A stretch of 64,000 nucleotides of DNA from Prostheceraeus crozeri (Eukaryota > Platyhelminthes > Polycladida > Euryleptidae): assembly GCA_907163375.1 (NCBI GenBank), contig CAJQUW010014310.1:124001-188000 (forward strand), read 5' to 3'. Below, piece by piece: positions 35,156-48,328 of this stretch. Made by a program: the position numbers and the translations under genes. The number at the start of each line of letters is the position of its first letter. Within the stretch, counting starts at the first letter, position 1. Below the pieces are notes generated by a model. That model did no database searches. It was not told the DNA's origin and worked only from the letters and a program-made list of their open reading frames with translations.

Positions 35156-38100
35156 TTAGAGTTACTATGCCCTGGCGCAAATCATCTACCATCCTCGTTG
35201 GTTAATATAATTAACCAATGAAATATCACTAACGTCGAATAAATCGTTAAGAATCGCCCCTAGTAACACGCTTCTGACGGCCCCACGCTGGCTCAGGAAT
35301 GGGTCATATGGGCTGTCGTGGGCACCACTTTTTTGAGGATTGGCAAGGTGAGGGCACCACTTGAGGTGACCCATGCCCAATAAAACCCTCACCGTACCGG
35401 CGACTGACGGCATCTCTAAATATTTGCCCCATAAGCCACAATTTCGCCAGTAGCGCGCCGATGCTTATAAATTTAGCCAGCCGTTTATGCAGAAATTTCC
35501 ATAACGATGAAAGTTGTGACATGTAGTAGGCCATAATTGTCATCATATGAATAATGCTATAAGTGGCGATTGCACAGCATGTATGGTAATGCAGGATTTG
35601 AATATCGATCAGTGTTCCCAATCAATCAGCAACATTATCATGGAACAGATATTTTATTCTTCTATATTCCCGTATTTTGTGAGTACTAACGGAATACACT
35701 TGTTTCACCCTTACATCATACAGAGTGAGGCTACTTGTTGACGCTGAAATCTCCCTTCATTTTCTGTTTATGAAGACATTATTGAAGCACAACGGTACTC
35801 TATTAACTTACGGCATATTTAGAAGCTTTGGGTATATTTTGTTTAAGTGCTCATATTTCAAATAGATATATTTCGGTTCTGCAAGCCTGTGGATTCTTGG
35901 AAAACGTTTGTCAGACTTACTTCCTAATCCGCTATTATACATCATTACCGACTGACTGGTGCGGAGGCAAGTATTGATTGAGCTTTGTGCTGCTGCTAGT
36001 AAGAATAATACAACAAGTACATGTAATGGTTATTGTACAGTAAGCTAGGTCGAGTACGCTGGGCGTTGTCTTCCAAACTTGTGGTAGTTTATTGTCTTGA
36101 AAGAGAATTTCATTGACAAACTCATAACGTCACTTTGTGTAGAAATTGCGTAATGAAGCTTGTCAGATGGTCGACCTGTTTGATACAGACGAGAAAGTTA
36201 TTAGTTAGGCTAAGAGAAACCTGGGCAGACGCTCCACGAGTCTGAAATATGACATTGCGCAACGTGAAAAGGGAAATCTGGATTTTCATAATATTCATGC
36301 AGCTTTTCATCCAACGCTATCACGTGATGAAATTTTACTTGGTGAAAGTAACTAATTGAATGAGTAAACGAGACTTCAGTTGTCGCCATAGCGAAGACGG
36401 CCTGCTCTGATCAACAGCATGTGAAGCCGGTAAGCAAGTCATTGTCTCGTGTCAGAAATATACTGGGGTGTATTTTGTGTCTAAAAATACTTCGGCAAGA
36501 AGTTGGCGGATACTATTAAAGTCGCGGCAATTATTCATTGATAAAAGTGATTTGAAGCTCATATGATAAAAAGTAGACATTTACACCATTTCCATTTATA
36601 TAAGTAATCAAGCAGTACGTACGGGTTCTGATTCATCTGCATAGTCAGTCATCGTAATTGCAGCTTGATAAAATTGCAAGAAGTTTCTGTGGAAGTTCAT
36701 CAACTCAAATATGTGATTAAGCGCTTTTGCAGTTATAGATGAACGTTCCTTCTATGAAAGGAACACCTTCATAAGTGCCCGTTTGTAATGAATACGAGAA
36801 TTTTTGCGAAAATATATGAATCATTTGTTTGCAATTCATGAAGATTTTCAATGTAAATCCATTCAATTTTATGAAATGCACCATCAGAATCTTTGTAAGT
36901 AAGAATTTGATAGTCGTGCAATAGATTTCTCATTAACTTAAGCAAATGAGACGCATCAAAAATTCAACAACTTCGGTTGGCCTATTAACGGTTGTCCTGC
37001 CCTAGAAAAAAATTTGCTTCACCTGCTCAGCAGGGTCTCCCGGACAATCATTACTCTAATGTATTATTGTCACTTTGATGCAAACTAATCGACTCAATTT
37101 AATAAAGTCATAACTTTCAAAGCACACCATTGCTTAGTAACATTATTTTGAAAACTGAAAATGATCCGTCACATATTCAAAGTGCAGTTTAAAACTCCCG
37201 TCTAGGTCTGCCATCTGCAAGTTATTAGAAAGAATTATGTACAATTTAACATATCCATATCAGCACTTCAATGGGAAAAATTGATTTTGATGATGACAAT
37301 TAAATCGCATTCTATGAATGCAGCAAAACTTTTGTACCGAAAGCATAATTACATGACAAATCCATAGATTCAAAATATGTTCATATGTTTGTATTAGCGT
37401 GTGCACCTCATCATGCTACCGTACCTGTACTCTGCCTCTAGAATATGATCACAATATGCATTCCTTTTCTTTCGGAAACGTACTCACAATTCCTGATGGT
37501 GACATCTCCACTTAACATTTTCCACTGATCGGATCTTCTTTCTCACAGGCAGGTGTCAGATACTATAACATATGTAACATATAATGTAACATATGTAAAT
37601 ATGTAAATAACTGACGCACACTGATGTCAATATGCGAACTTCACAAGACGATCAATGACTTACAACCTTTGGATGTAACTTAATCCTTTAATTGTAATGT
37701 TTTAGAAACTCAATTAAGACTGGTTGAGGGGCGCAAAGTCTCAAATTTCAGCGCCAACTTTTAGGCTACCTTCTATAGGCTAGGTCTAGAGACTTCGTCT
37801 TATCGGCATTGGGGTGCACTTCTACGCGTAGAAGTAGTGAAGAAAGAAATTGTTGCGATATGATGCTTTCCCCATCATATTTTGTCACAGTGGTGGAAGA
37901 GAGTGAGATCGGCTGACACCAATCTTTTCTGGATTGGTGATAGGAAAAGCAGAGGGTTCCTTAAAACGCAGAGTGAAAGAGAACCGAAATGCCGCCCACC
38001 GGTCAATCATATTCTCGCTAAGTAGCTCTCAAAGTGTAGAATCCGCTTTTCTAGTAAAATATTAAGTGGCCGAATATCTCTCTTCTAAAAGGTATCAATA

Positions 38101-39907
38101 TGCCCCCATTCTTTAGTTTAGGAGTTAGGGAAATTGTTGTTGAAATTTAAAGTTGATATTCTTGATTTATCATTAAAAGTAGGTCTAATCGCCATCCACT
38201 GTGCTGAGAAAATTCGCTGAAATGCTAGGTATACTCAACAAAAGTTATGTCTCCTATCACTATTATTAGGTCGAATGACGAAATTCTATATTAGTATAAA
38301 AGTTACGCCATTTTATGGATAGCTCTACCTTGATTCTCGAAGTTATAGTTCAGTCGAAGTTATAGTTATTTTGTCGAAATTTAACTAACTTTTTAATTGA
38401 AAATCTCGAATTTACCCGGGTATGACTGCGACTTTAAATAGGGAGTTGTGTCGATGTTGACATATGTGAACTAGGGATTCTAATGATTCCTGATATTGGA
38501 TGAAATGCCAGCTATTCAGGTCTATTCTATTTTTCAACTGAATTTGGAACTCAATATTTAATCATTCTATTTACATTGTGCATATTTTATATTTCGTGGC
38601 TTGCTTCAAGACATCCCATTCACGTATACATTTTTTTCTGACACAATGTTCTGCCACTGTGTGATGAACATGCACTATTACTTCATCGCAGTTACTTGTG
38701 CATATTTTTAAGGATTGATCCATATTGCCGACATTAAACACAGTAAATCTCGGCTCAAAACAAAATTATTTCAGGTTCTCCAAATTCTCAAACTCCGTGG
38801 ACGACAGTGGATAAATCATCGCGGTTGGTCATAACATCAACTCATCACTGATTTGGCCAAGTGTTCAAAAATTTTGTTGACTGTTACCGAAAATGGAATT
38901 ACTATTGAATCTCTCATTTCGACTTGAAACCCTGTCGGGCCTTGAGAGAGGTGAGCATGAAATAAGTAAGTAGTACTAGATTTCGCTGCACTGGTATATG
39001 ATAATTGAAATGAAATCTGGTCGATATGAAATAATAACTTGAATTTGATGAAATCGACTTCGAGCAGTTCGAGAATTTGAAGCTGGTAACTTGTAATGGT
39101 GTCTATTATTGCGGTAAATCAAGAGTGCCCAGATTCATCAAAATAAAAAACATTTCCATTCTTTATTTAGATTATATTGCTGTCGGCTTCCAGACGCATA
39201 TTGATTTTAATCAATCTACTCATTCACTAATTCTTTTACTCTTGTGAAATTTACTATTAAATGTACGATATACACAGTTATGACTTGCTTGATTTTAAAA
39301 TCTTCCTACAGATATGCCTAATTGCATACTTGCCAGCTGGAAAATCAAAAGTAGGACTACTTATTCTGGTTATCTTACATTCAACTTTCCCTGTATTGAC
39401 CTCACAGATATGGAATTTCTGCAATGAAATCTCTCATTAGTAGAACTGTAAATGCGGAGGGGCCGGCCTATAAGACATAGAAATTTTCTTTGACCATTCA
39501 TTGAAAATGCATGGAATTATAAAGCAACTACTATATACTATGTCGTTGAATCGAAATCGCGGTCTAGGCGATCCTAGGCATCTTGGGAGATGTAGCAAAA
39601 GTAGACTACCCGCGTTCTATTTCATTTCAACTGCCCAGGGCTCTTCTATAAGAATCATTTTTCAATTTGCTTTACAAAGCTCGTGCTAATCAGTGTCAAT
39701 GACATCTGCTAGAACATTGGTTTTAGGCTCTAAAATTGCACAATGATAAAGATTCTTAACTATAATGCTTATTAGATTGAAGAGCTTTGCCGTTTCCATA
39801 AAATATGACCAGTGCGGGACCTTAATAGACACGTAAATATTTTAATTAACGGTAGCAAGGAAATATTCGGTCGCTGAAACTATCTAATTAAGCCTAATTT
39901 ATTCTAG
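35156..39907. other. Left interior of the composite, no clear gene
   Basis: 35186-35470 is unusually GC-rich for this window and probably Harbinger sub-terminal DNA. The rest is AT-rich. 38409-38580 is a second copy of the dispersed repeat at 14517-14695. A stretch after TTATTTCAG at about 38774 (reading SPNSQTPWTTVDKSSRLV) might be an upstream exon of the gene at 39.9 kb but is too short to call. Confidence 0.4.
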
Positions 39908-40769
39908 GTTCGTCGTCTCTCCGTTATCGGTGGAAGGAATGAATCTGAATTGGTGAAAAGAATATTCGACACGCTGTTATCGCACAACGTACAGTTGCAG
40001 TGCAACTTAGATGGGAGGATCGGATCCAAAGGATTTAAGTTTGGGTTGAAAGGCCCATTCTTACAGCTAGTTTTCGGTAAGTTACGATGTCAAGACTAAA
40101 AAACATCCCTGAATTAATGTCTGCTTTGTTGCATGTTAACATGATTAGATGCGCATTACTAGTGGTTATTTGATTTCTGAAGTCTTCAGTTATGATGTTT
40201 TGTGATATTCCATCCCAGAATTTTAATTTTCGTTTATCTAGTTCATTCAGTTTTCGTTATTGTATTCGGTTTTGTGTATTTTTAATATTTCATTATTGTT
40301 TGATAATTGAAAAAGACTGTGGAAGCATTATTGGAAAATTACCGTCATTTATTTGATTAGCATTTAGCAATTTTAATTGTGCAAATAATGTTTCTCAGTT
40401 ACTTGCATAATACATGTATTTTCAATAAGTTTGTAGCCAGAGTAGAAATGATTGTATATGTATAAATAGTAAACAAAGCATGATTATTGTACTGTTCTAC
40501 GAAATTCATCAGCTTCTCAAAAGCAGTTTCACTCGGTCAAAAGAAATTAATATAAAATGAATTGAAGTAATTTTTCAGCCAAATTCATTGAAGCCGTCAA
40601 AGCATATTTGCAAGAAATCCCTGTCACAAAAAGGTTTTGTTGCACCGGAATTGAGCCTCCCTTTCGAGGTGCTGTCCCGCAAGTATGTTTCTTTTGTCCC
40701 AGTAATGATGCCAGCTGGTCCAGTAATGGATGCAATCTCTCACATCTTAAGAAACATAAATTCGTCTAG
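39908..40769 (+). CDS. DUF4806-like protein gene, last two exons (39908-40076, 40579-40769)
   Basis: Exon A follows ATTTATTCTAG and ends at the donor TTCG|GTAAGT; it is open for 56 codons plus one base. It reads LSVIGGRNESELVKRIFDTL, then NLDGRIGSKGFKFGLKG, resembling the C-terminal DUF4806 domain found in many invertebrate proteins of unknown function. Exon B follows TAATTTTTCAG, keeps the phase, and reads KFIEAVKAYLQEIPVTKRFC, then VCFFCPSNDASWSSNGC and LSHLKKHKFV before TAG. The final cysteines and histidines could form a C2H2-like finger. Upstream exons were not found. The gene lies inside the Harbinger borders, so it may belong to a nested element rather than the host. Exon joins are inferred from splice sites and continued phase only. 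Confidence 0.55.
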
Positions 40770-41329
40770 TCTAAACGTGGAATTTCTTTGAAAATGAGGG
40801 TCTTTCAATATTCAATTGTTGTAGGGACTCCATTATCATGATGGTAGACCTAATAGCAAAAAAGCAATTTGTATTTAGACGGGCGCTTTTCCACGAGGCA
40901 TGATTATGGTGGTCGATGACCATCTGAAAGCTATCAGGCTCATGGGGTCACTCTAACAACTAAACGTGGAAGTTGTAATCACATTGAAATTCTATCTATG
41001 CATGCAGTGCCTTCATTCTTTACATATGCGCAATAGTTTACCTGCATAAATTTACTCGGTCTGCGTAAAAAATGCAAGTTTGCCGCGTATGACCATTGAG
41101 AGGCAGTTTTTGAGATATATTGTACAATGCTTTAATCGCGTTGTTCTAATAACAGGGACTGTAGGAGTGGTTGTGAGTATACAATAATGTATTTGTTTCT
41201 TCTATACCATTGGTTTCAAATTTGCCATTTTTATGAAAATTATCATATCTAGAAAATTAATTGAGCTATTTATCGGTTCTTTTTTTATGGTAAGATGAAG
41301 TGATGAATCAACAGCATTAAACCGTTTTA
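40770..41329. other. Spacer downstream of the DUF4806-like gene
   Basis: AT-rich non-coding DNA. I see no polyadenylation signal that I could assign with confidence. Confidence 0.35.
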
Positions 41330-41560
41330 AAAAAGTGTGGGTTTCGGTTGCAGACCGAAAAGACAGTTAAAATGTCATCAATGTACTTTATGTAAAAACC
41401 GACATTGCTTCCTATAATGTCTAATGAGAATTCAACTACAGGAGGGTCAATGGAGGTTCCCATGCTCATTTCTTCTTTTTGCGGGTAGTTTTATAGTGAA
41501 GCAGGTCTATTATTATCTGCTTGGATAAACAAATACGTGAAAGGTTGACTCCCTTCTAAA
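41330..41560 (-). mobile_element. Penelope-like reverse transcriptase fragment
   Basis: The minus strand gives LSRICLSKQIIIDLL, then KEEMSMGTSIDPPVVEFSLD and GFYIKYIDDILTVF, matching the order of motifs before and at the catalytic YxDD box in the copy at 15.2 kb (KDELAMGSPQSG, YVRYVDDVY). The sequence is clearly different from that copy, so it is another, older lineage member. It is broken, with no ends recognised. Confidence 0.65.
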
Positions 41561-42554
41561 ATCGTTTCATATTGATATCCCGACAAAGGCAATTTTGAAG
41601 TACTCATTTATTGAAAATTTTGTTTATGAAAATACGGTATTCATATAGCGCACAGTACAAAAGTTTCAAGGTGCTCAATGTACGCTCTCCTTACTGACTT
41701 CCCCGTTTTTCGTCCTTGTCCCCGCTGAACGGGGGTCAGTTAGCGCAGTCCATACACAAAAATTGTTCAACCATTCTACATGAAGTCATTTCTTCATTCG
41801 CATTATTTTATGACTAATTGTAACAAATCACAACCACCTTCCTTGCATTGATTTTTCTTTCCTTTAAGTCCTGCATATATTGCATCATTGTTATTGATCG
41901 TTGTCACGGTCACTGATGATGGCATCTTGTCTACTGAAACATATCTGCGAATACATTATCTCCGATGAATTTTAATCAACTGGGATCGTCATATCCACCG
42001 GATGTTGTAAACTTTTATCTTGAAATATAAAAACGACACCATTTCAGCGACATAGCAGCTATGTGGGTGTAAAATGGTGCCATTTCCGTTACAGATTCTG
42101 TGAAGAAACAGCAGTTTCCAACGATAACTTCCAAGAATTTTGAGGAGATCTCCAGCAGGTATATGCGTGGTACAAGGGACCGCAAAGGTGGGCGGCGACG
42201 ACGAGAGTTTAGATGAAGGAGGCGGAGGCCCAAGCGCAGTTAAGTCACAGTGATTTATGTGACTCGGACTAAGTGGACTCTGACTATTGAGTGGTCTTCT
42301 CTGACTTTCACTTTCATAGATGCGCTACGCGCGCCAGTAGCTTTTTTTATAGTTTCATTGATCACATCGCCTGATGAACCGTTGAATTTCAAGTTTTATT
42401 CAACTTATTTTTATGAAAATGTTCATTGAGGCTATGAAGCTTTATGACAAATTTCATCGGAGATTAGTTCTTTATGCTTCCTGTTTAGATTGTATTCCGG
42501 GTATTATCACCTCTGTACCCATGACTCAGAAAATGAAGAAATTCATCTTCATTA
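41561..42554. other. Stretch without a recognisable gene
   Basis: A short GC-rich patch around 41700-41755 (CCCCGCTGAACGGGGG, a small hairpin) and another at 42180-42240. No coding frame with family resemblance. Confidence 0.35.
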
Positions 42555-43060
42555 ATCATTTTCTTTTTAGTTGAAATTAATGAATTTTTAAGTCTTTTTG
42601 GGCACAAAAATTAATAAATTATGTCAAGTTATATTTCGCCGATCTGACTTTGTCAATTGAAATAGAAAGAAATCATATGAAAAAATTCAGGAAGTTAAAT
42701 GCCAAATCATTCGAAATCTCTACAAAATTACAAACTGCCAATATCGATATCTAACAAATATACACATATACCACAGCTCATTGATTGTCGTAGTTCTGTC
42801 AGTACAACAAGAATCAATGAACTTTAGTATATGTGTATATTTGGTAGATGTCGACATTGACATTGATGGTTTGTAATTTTGTACAGAGATTTCAAATGAT
42901 TTAGCATTTGACTTCCAAAATTTTTACTTAGGACTTCTTTCTATCTCAATTGATGAGACCAGATCGACGAAATATATTTTGTCATAATTTATTGATTTTG
43001 TGCGTAGAAAGACTGAAGAATAATAATATTTCATTGATTTCAACTATAAAGGAAAATGAT
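42555..43060. mobile_element. 506 bp foldback (long hairpin) element
   Basis: Two arms of about 240 bp in inverted orientation around a centre near 42808. The left arm opens ATCATTTTCTTTTTAGTTGA and the right closes TCAACTATAAAGGAAAATGAT. Matching internal blocks include AATATACACATATAC and ATTGATTGTCGTAGTTCTGT with its inverted partner. I estimate 80-85% arm identity. No target duplication is certain. Confidence 0.8.
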
Positions 43061-44370
43061 ATCAGAATCTTTCTTTACCAGATCAATAAAAATTGCCAAG
43101 AATTGCTAATATTATAATTATTATCTGCCTTTCAGATTTTTCCAGGTTGCTTGATAATCATGATTCGTATCCAGATTAATTATCTTTCCTGTAATTGCAG
43201 TTGAGACATAGTCGTGAATTTACTATCATTACCGCGTAGCTGTTATTATTTTGCAATCTTAAACTGCAGCTTCTGTAAAAAAAGTCACATCAATTTCATT
43301 TTGTCTTGTAATAAGTGGGAAATGTGTTACTTAAAACTGTTGCTAAGACATTGCTTAAATGGCATTGATAATATGCTCGAACTTAATTTCAATTTCATAT
43401 CAAGTCTCTAGCTCATTCAAAATTCAACGGTTCATCCGTAATTTTTTTACTCCCTACCACGCTTCAGTATTCTTTACCGGACAGTAATTCTAAGACTTGT
43501 TAAAATGAAATTTATTATATAGATGGCTTTTAGTAGATGACGCCACGTCGAGAGGAGATTGAACACTCTTCACAACATTTGTGCTATTGTAAAAGGTTTT
43601 TTATTCAAGTCTAATCAATCCTTTTCTGTTAGAAATCATACGATATAGTTAAATGCAGTACTTAATGGAAATATTGAATAGCTCTCTTCTAACTACTTTA
43701 TAACAAATAAAAATAATAACTGTAGCTGAGCAAGACTGTAGTAGCTAAACATTAAAATACTTACTAGTTGTCCGTCATATCCTATAGAAATGAATCGCTG
43801 TTTTTGGGTATAGTTAGTTAGTTCTTGGTAGCATTTTGAAATTTTCTGTCTGCTATAGAGGTTGGATTTTTCAGATGGAGGATTGCCTTTGAAGAGCTAA
43901 TTGATCCTTTTCTGCAAAAGCCTCCGAGTTTCTCCGATGCAGCACTGATGGCAGTGTCAATTTATTTATGCTAATGCAAGAAAGGATGGCCAACTGCAAT
44001 CATGCTCATAGCTATTTAGCTATTTCTTTCATTTTTAAGTGATTATCTTGGTTGTTAGAAAACTAGGTCATCAGATATTTCTAATAAGGACTGTATATAC
44101 ACATAAATAATTTATTCTAGAATCTCTGTGTTTGATGTCTAAATAAAATTCAGCGTGTTCATTTTGACAAGTCTCATATCATGTAATTCTGTATCAGATT
44201 TTAATACTTGTGTGACTATGCGATTGTTTCAGTCCCCTTTTTATGATGACAACATACACATTTGAACTTCAGAATTGTATTTTATCTCACAAACAGCACA
44301 GCTATCCGCTACGTAAGTTTAACCAATTAAATCAGGAAGGGAGTTTTGAATTGCAGTCAGCTTGATTATC
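43061..44370. other. Stretch without a recognisable gene
   Basis: A 65-codon frame at 43214-43411 follows a TAATTGCAG but has no family resemblance; not called. Confidence 0.35.
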
Positions 44371-44672
44371 CCATGAAGTGCGACACAGGTGCGTCAATCT
44401 TGCGATTTTCTTTTCTGCAGTACCGCATTAGTTCCATTCCCGATTATCCATCTTGGCCACAGCAACAATGCCGTAACACTAGTTATGGCGATACATGTAA
44501 TAGCTACGCACATCCCCCGCCATATTTTGAGCCAGAGAAACGGGGATGTATCGCCATAACTAGTGTCACGGCATTGTTGCTGTGGCCCAGATAGATAATC
44601 GGGAATGGAAAAAATGCGGTATTGCAGAAAAGCAAATCGCAAGATTGACGCACCCGCGTCGGCACTTCATGG
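44371..44672. mobile_element. 302 bp foldback element, arms about 125 bp
   Basis: Starts CCATGAAGTGC and ends GGCACTTCATGG; the arms include GCGTCAATCTTGCGATTTTC, ATTCCCGATTATC and AACACTAGTTATGGCGATAC with their inverted partners. Open frames on both strands are simply the palindrome. It lies just upstream of the GC-rich region preceding the Myb-like gene. A nonautonomous insertion or an internal Harbinger feature. Confidence 0.8.
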
Positions 44673-44993
44673 GTGGCACCTCATTTCGGCGTCGGCTCGG
44701 TGTGGAGCCGCTGCGTGCACGGTAAATGCATGCGCGATGACGACGGGTATTTTGTGGCAACATTGGGCTATTTTTTGCTGGGCCAACGTCGTTTACACGC
44801 CGGTGCATGTGGGCTTACGTGGGATTAACTAGACTAAAACGGCCATTTCCTGATGGTGGCCGGCACCTGCTACCATTCGGGTAGCCCACGGGGCCATTGG
44901 GCAAAACGGTATCTTCCCATGTTGGGGCCGACTGGGCTGTGCTACTTGGGGCATCATTTACAACAAAGTGTACAACAGTTAAGCTGCCAAAAT
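44673..44993 (+). other. GC-rich leader before the Myb-like gene
   Basis: About 320 bp with clearly higher GC than the surroundings and several TGGGC/GCCCA motifs. An ATG at 44853 opens in frame with the Myb-like protein, but the stretch it would add has no domain, so I place the start at 44994. May hold the promoter and 5' untranslated region of the Harbinger accessory gene. Confidence 0.4.
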
Positions 44994-45797
44994 ATGTCGA
45001 GAAGAAGTGAAAACTTTACCACAGCCCACAGGGAATTCGTAATAGATTTTATAAGATCGAATCGGATTATTGAAAGTAAGGATGTCACTTTGAAGACTTT
45101 AGCGAAAAAGCAGAAGGCATGGAGTGACCTAACAGCTACTTTCAACAGTAAATATAATTCAGCAAAGTCAGTCAATCAGATGAAGGTTCTTTGGAAAGGT
45201 TTAAAATCCAAGACGAAAAAGAATATTGCGCTTATGAAGAGAGAGACAAATGCGACTGGAGGTGGAGTCAATTTGGCCCCAAATTTGTCCATCACTGATG
45301 GACAAATATCTGAGATAATAGCCGCAGAAATGGAACCACTTGAATGCAGTTACGATGGTGATGCTGTTCAAACCCCATCCCAGTACATCAAAAGTTGATA
45401 TCGATAGCGACAATTATTCAGAAATTGAGAACCGGACAGTAAGCGATGCCGCGAGAAAGCCTACCTGTAAATGTAATGCCTTGATGGAAGAGTCGCAAAA
45501 ATGTACGAGTAACTCAGCAAAACGACCCACAACACATGATTTTTTCACAATTTCAAGAGAGAGGCTCGATGTGGAAAGGAGAAAGGCTATTGCCCAGGAA
45601 CGAATAGCTGAGGTGAGTCATGATGTTTAACGCAGCGCTTTCTTAAAGTATGTAATTATCATTGAATTATATTTTATTTTCAGGCTCTAGAAAAATTAAC
45701 GAACTCAGAAGCACATAAAACCACTGCTGCCGTACCGCCAACAGAACACAGACGAGGCAATACGAGTGGCTTTATACAGCAGTTGTTTTCCAATTAA
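44994..45797 (+). pseudogene. Harbinger Myb/SANT-like accessory protein (exons 44994-45612, 45684-45797)
   Basis: Starts MSRRSENFTTAHREFVIDF, the first helix of a Myb/SANT-MADF-like DNA-binding domain, and continues LAKKQKAWSDLTATFNSKYN and VNQMKVLWKGLKSKTKK (residues about 10-80). In PIF/Harbinger elements the second gene encodes such a protein, which helps the transposase enter the nucleus and recognise the ends. After an acidic linker a one- or two-base shift near 45385 moves the frame; coding continues as STSKVDIDSDNYSE to QERIAE. A 71 bp intron (45613-45683, GTGAGT...TTTTCAG) follows, then ALEKLTNSEAHKT to FIQQLFSN and TAA. The single frameshift makes this copy non-functional as it stands. 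Confidence 0.75.
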
Positions 45798-46177
45798 TCA
45801 ACGACTTCGTTTTGAAAATCTAAATAGTGAACAGTTGTGGTGTGTATTGCTACGAAATATGCATATTATTCTTGTTGCATTCAATAATTTTTATCCAACT
45901 TCCACAGCGTGGCTGAAATTATATGTATATTTACGCTCGTAAGCCTGCTACGATCATAATACATAATTTCCAAAATTGAGTTGCAGAATTACGATAAAAA
46001 TTTGAAGCAAAAGTGAATAGCCCTTCTAGCTGTTCCATGCACGCCTTACAATTTTATAGCTTCATATGGGCATTTCCACGGTAACGATCTGACGGACATT
46101 GGTAGTGTTTGAACTTAGATGTCTTGCTCTCTGAAAGTACTGAATGAAATTGCGTCAAAATTAGCTCTGATAATTAG

Positions 46178-46404
46178 ACCCGTTAGATCGCCCGCCTCCG
46201 GTACGTGTTCGTTACACGAACTCGGCCCGGTAAACGGGTCGTTCCTACCGTCACGTAACCGGTACGAGCTCGTGTACCCGAAGGAGGTTCCAAAAAAAAA
46301 ATCCGCCCTGCTGCTTGATTTACGGGCTTTCATTTAATCTCCAGTGCTCTGTATTTTAGCTGGAGATTAAATGAAAGCCCGTTTTTACAAGCAACAGGGC
46401 GGAT
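46178..46404. repeat. Sub-terminal palindromes of the nested unit
   Basis: 46178-46290 is GC-rich with repeated GGTACGTG/CACGTAACC and ACCCGTT/AACGGGT pairs. 46301-46404 is a 104 bp hairpin with arms of about 42 bp (ATCCGCCCTG to CAGGGCGGAT; inner CTCCAG and CTGGAG). Clustered palindromes near a terminus are typical of several DNA transposon groups. Confidence 0.7.
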
Positions 46405-47093
46405 CCTAACTAAAGAGAAAAGTCAAACATGTCAAATAATAGGTTTATTCTTCATGAAATTATAGCCACGTACCACAGTAACACTGCCTGGGATAGTTGA
46501 CTAAAATAACAGTACCTGGGAAGTTTGACTGCAGTTCGGCAACACTTAAACAATTCCTTGTGCAGTAATTGCCTTCACACTTGCAAACAGTTCCACGTAG
46601 AATCCATGTATAGGCCTACTTGGTTTGATATCCCAATCTTATCCGGAAATAAGAGAATCATTGTCTCTGAAAAAGGAAATATTTTTCAATGACATTTCAG
46701 GCTGGATTCATACGATCGCAAAAAGCAAGGATATGTATAGGATGCATCTATGCAAGAATTACATGATGAATTATATATAAAAGCACAAATGAAACAAAAT
46801 TTGTAAATTAAATTAAGCAGTATTTACTATGCCAGCATCAATTATAAATAGCATGCAAAATTATGATGAGATTAACATTCAAGTCAATGTATGAATTAAA
46901 CAGAGCTTCTGTAGACCTAAAATAACAAGCAATGCGTCAATCATGTCGCAAAGCATCTGCAAGCATACTTAAGGCCTAGATAGATCTGATCACGTTTGTT
47001 TAAATTTTGGCATCTAACATTGTAGGAGAGATTATTACTTATGTCTTTATATGCGCCTCTTACCTCAATTCACTAGTTCTTACATAAGACAGT
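46405..47093. other. Stretch without a recognisable gene
   Basis: AT-rich interior of the nested unit. Nothing recognised. Confidence 0.4.
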
Positions 47094-47213
47094 TTCAAAA
47101 TGAAGTTGTAACCTAAATCACACTTGTCTACAGTTTGCTTTCCAATGAACTTGGTTTCTGTTTTCTGAACGAACTGTAGACAAGTGTGATTTAGGTTAAA
47201 ACTTCACTTTGAA
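47094..47213. repeat. 120 bp hairpin
   Basis: TTCAAAATGAAGTTGTAACC through CTACAGTTTG pairs with GAACTGTAGACAAGTGTGA through TTCACTTTGAA; arms of about 43 bp with two or three mismatches and a 30-base loop. Confidence 0.85.
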
Positions 47214-48328
47214 CCTATAAGTAGCAAAAGTATGCGTGCAGATGCTTTGCGAACCAACGCTTGATCATTGATGATGTCGCTGATGAAATACAATTATATA
47301 AACTAACCAGTTAGCAGTAGAAGAAGCAACATCCCCGTGACGCCTGCATAATACCTTTTACATTAAGCTTGTTTCAATCGGATCATTAACACATTTCAAG
47401 AACTTAATACAAGCCATGATAAAAGCGAAATTAATGTGAAAAGCACTACAGTCCCTATCAAATCATCTTATGAATAAATAATAATGCGATGAATTATTTG
47501 TATCTACTAAATACGGGAGGTTTGCACCGTACAGCTTTACTGATGCAGGTCTGATTGTAAACTGCACACCACTAAAACAGCAGTTACAGTAATATATCCG
47601 CTAAACTTAACAGAAAATATTCGCAAGAAACATGAGAATGATGACGTTACAATTGGATGATTGATGACATCAATTAAAATCCGCTAATATCAGATAGAGC
47701 GTCTCTACGGATATTTTCTGTTCGGAGTGTAAAAACAGCAGTGAAAGTAATTTTAGCTGCTGATTTTAACGAATATTTGTTGTTTATAGTGCACTTGCAT
47801 TAGTCACTCGCTGTGACAAAGATAGTTTTTTTAACTACAATACATCATATCGCTTGGCTCTCCTCCGAACTTCTATAGGAAATAGGAATAAACTCACGAG
47901 GATGGTGCTGCCTTCCCTGAAAACTAGACAAATTGATTTTGTTTACACCTGCATCAGCACCTTACAGTATCTCCCCAAAACCGCCGGTTAATCAGGGTTT
48001 GTACACCTAACGTCAGCCAGATAGCTAGACTCAAGCTAAAATTTTAGGCATGAAGCATTTCAGGAGAATGCAGTTTACTTTCCCTCCATAGAATAATATC
48101 CATATCAATGAAGAAATTTGAATATTGAAAGTAAATCAATCTCAAGATGACTGCAGACTTATGATTCTTGTTTTTTTTCCATGATTGATCATCATAATCC
48201 ATTGCAAACGATTTTGAGCAGAGTGATATTCCAGCATGCCTATGAACGATTCTACAGGTGATTTTGTGATTTCATCTTTATGGTTGGACATGTCATTGAT
48301 CTTCATGAAATGATAATGGGCAATTCCG
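47214..48328. other. Stretch without a recognisable gene
   Basis: AT-rich interior of the nested unit. No coding or repeat structure recognised. Confidence 0.4.

Noticed and set aside
41911-41950. Hammerhead-like order CTGATGA ... GAAAC near a Penelope-like fragment
   Set aside because: The bases between do not form a convincing stem II and no stem III partner is clear.
44346-44810. Several 75-82 codon frames on both strands
   Set aside because: They mirror each other across the foldback at 44371-44672.
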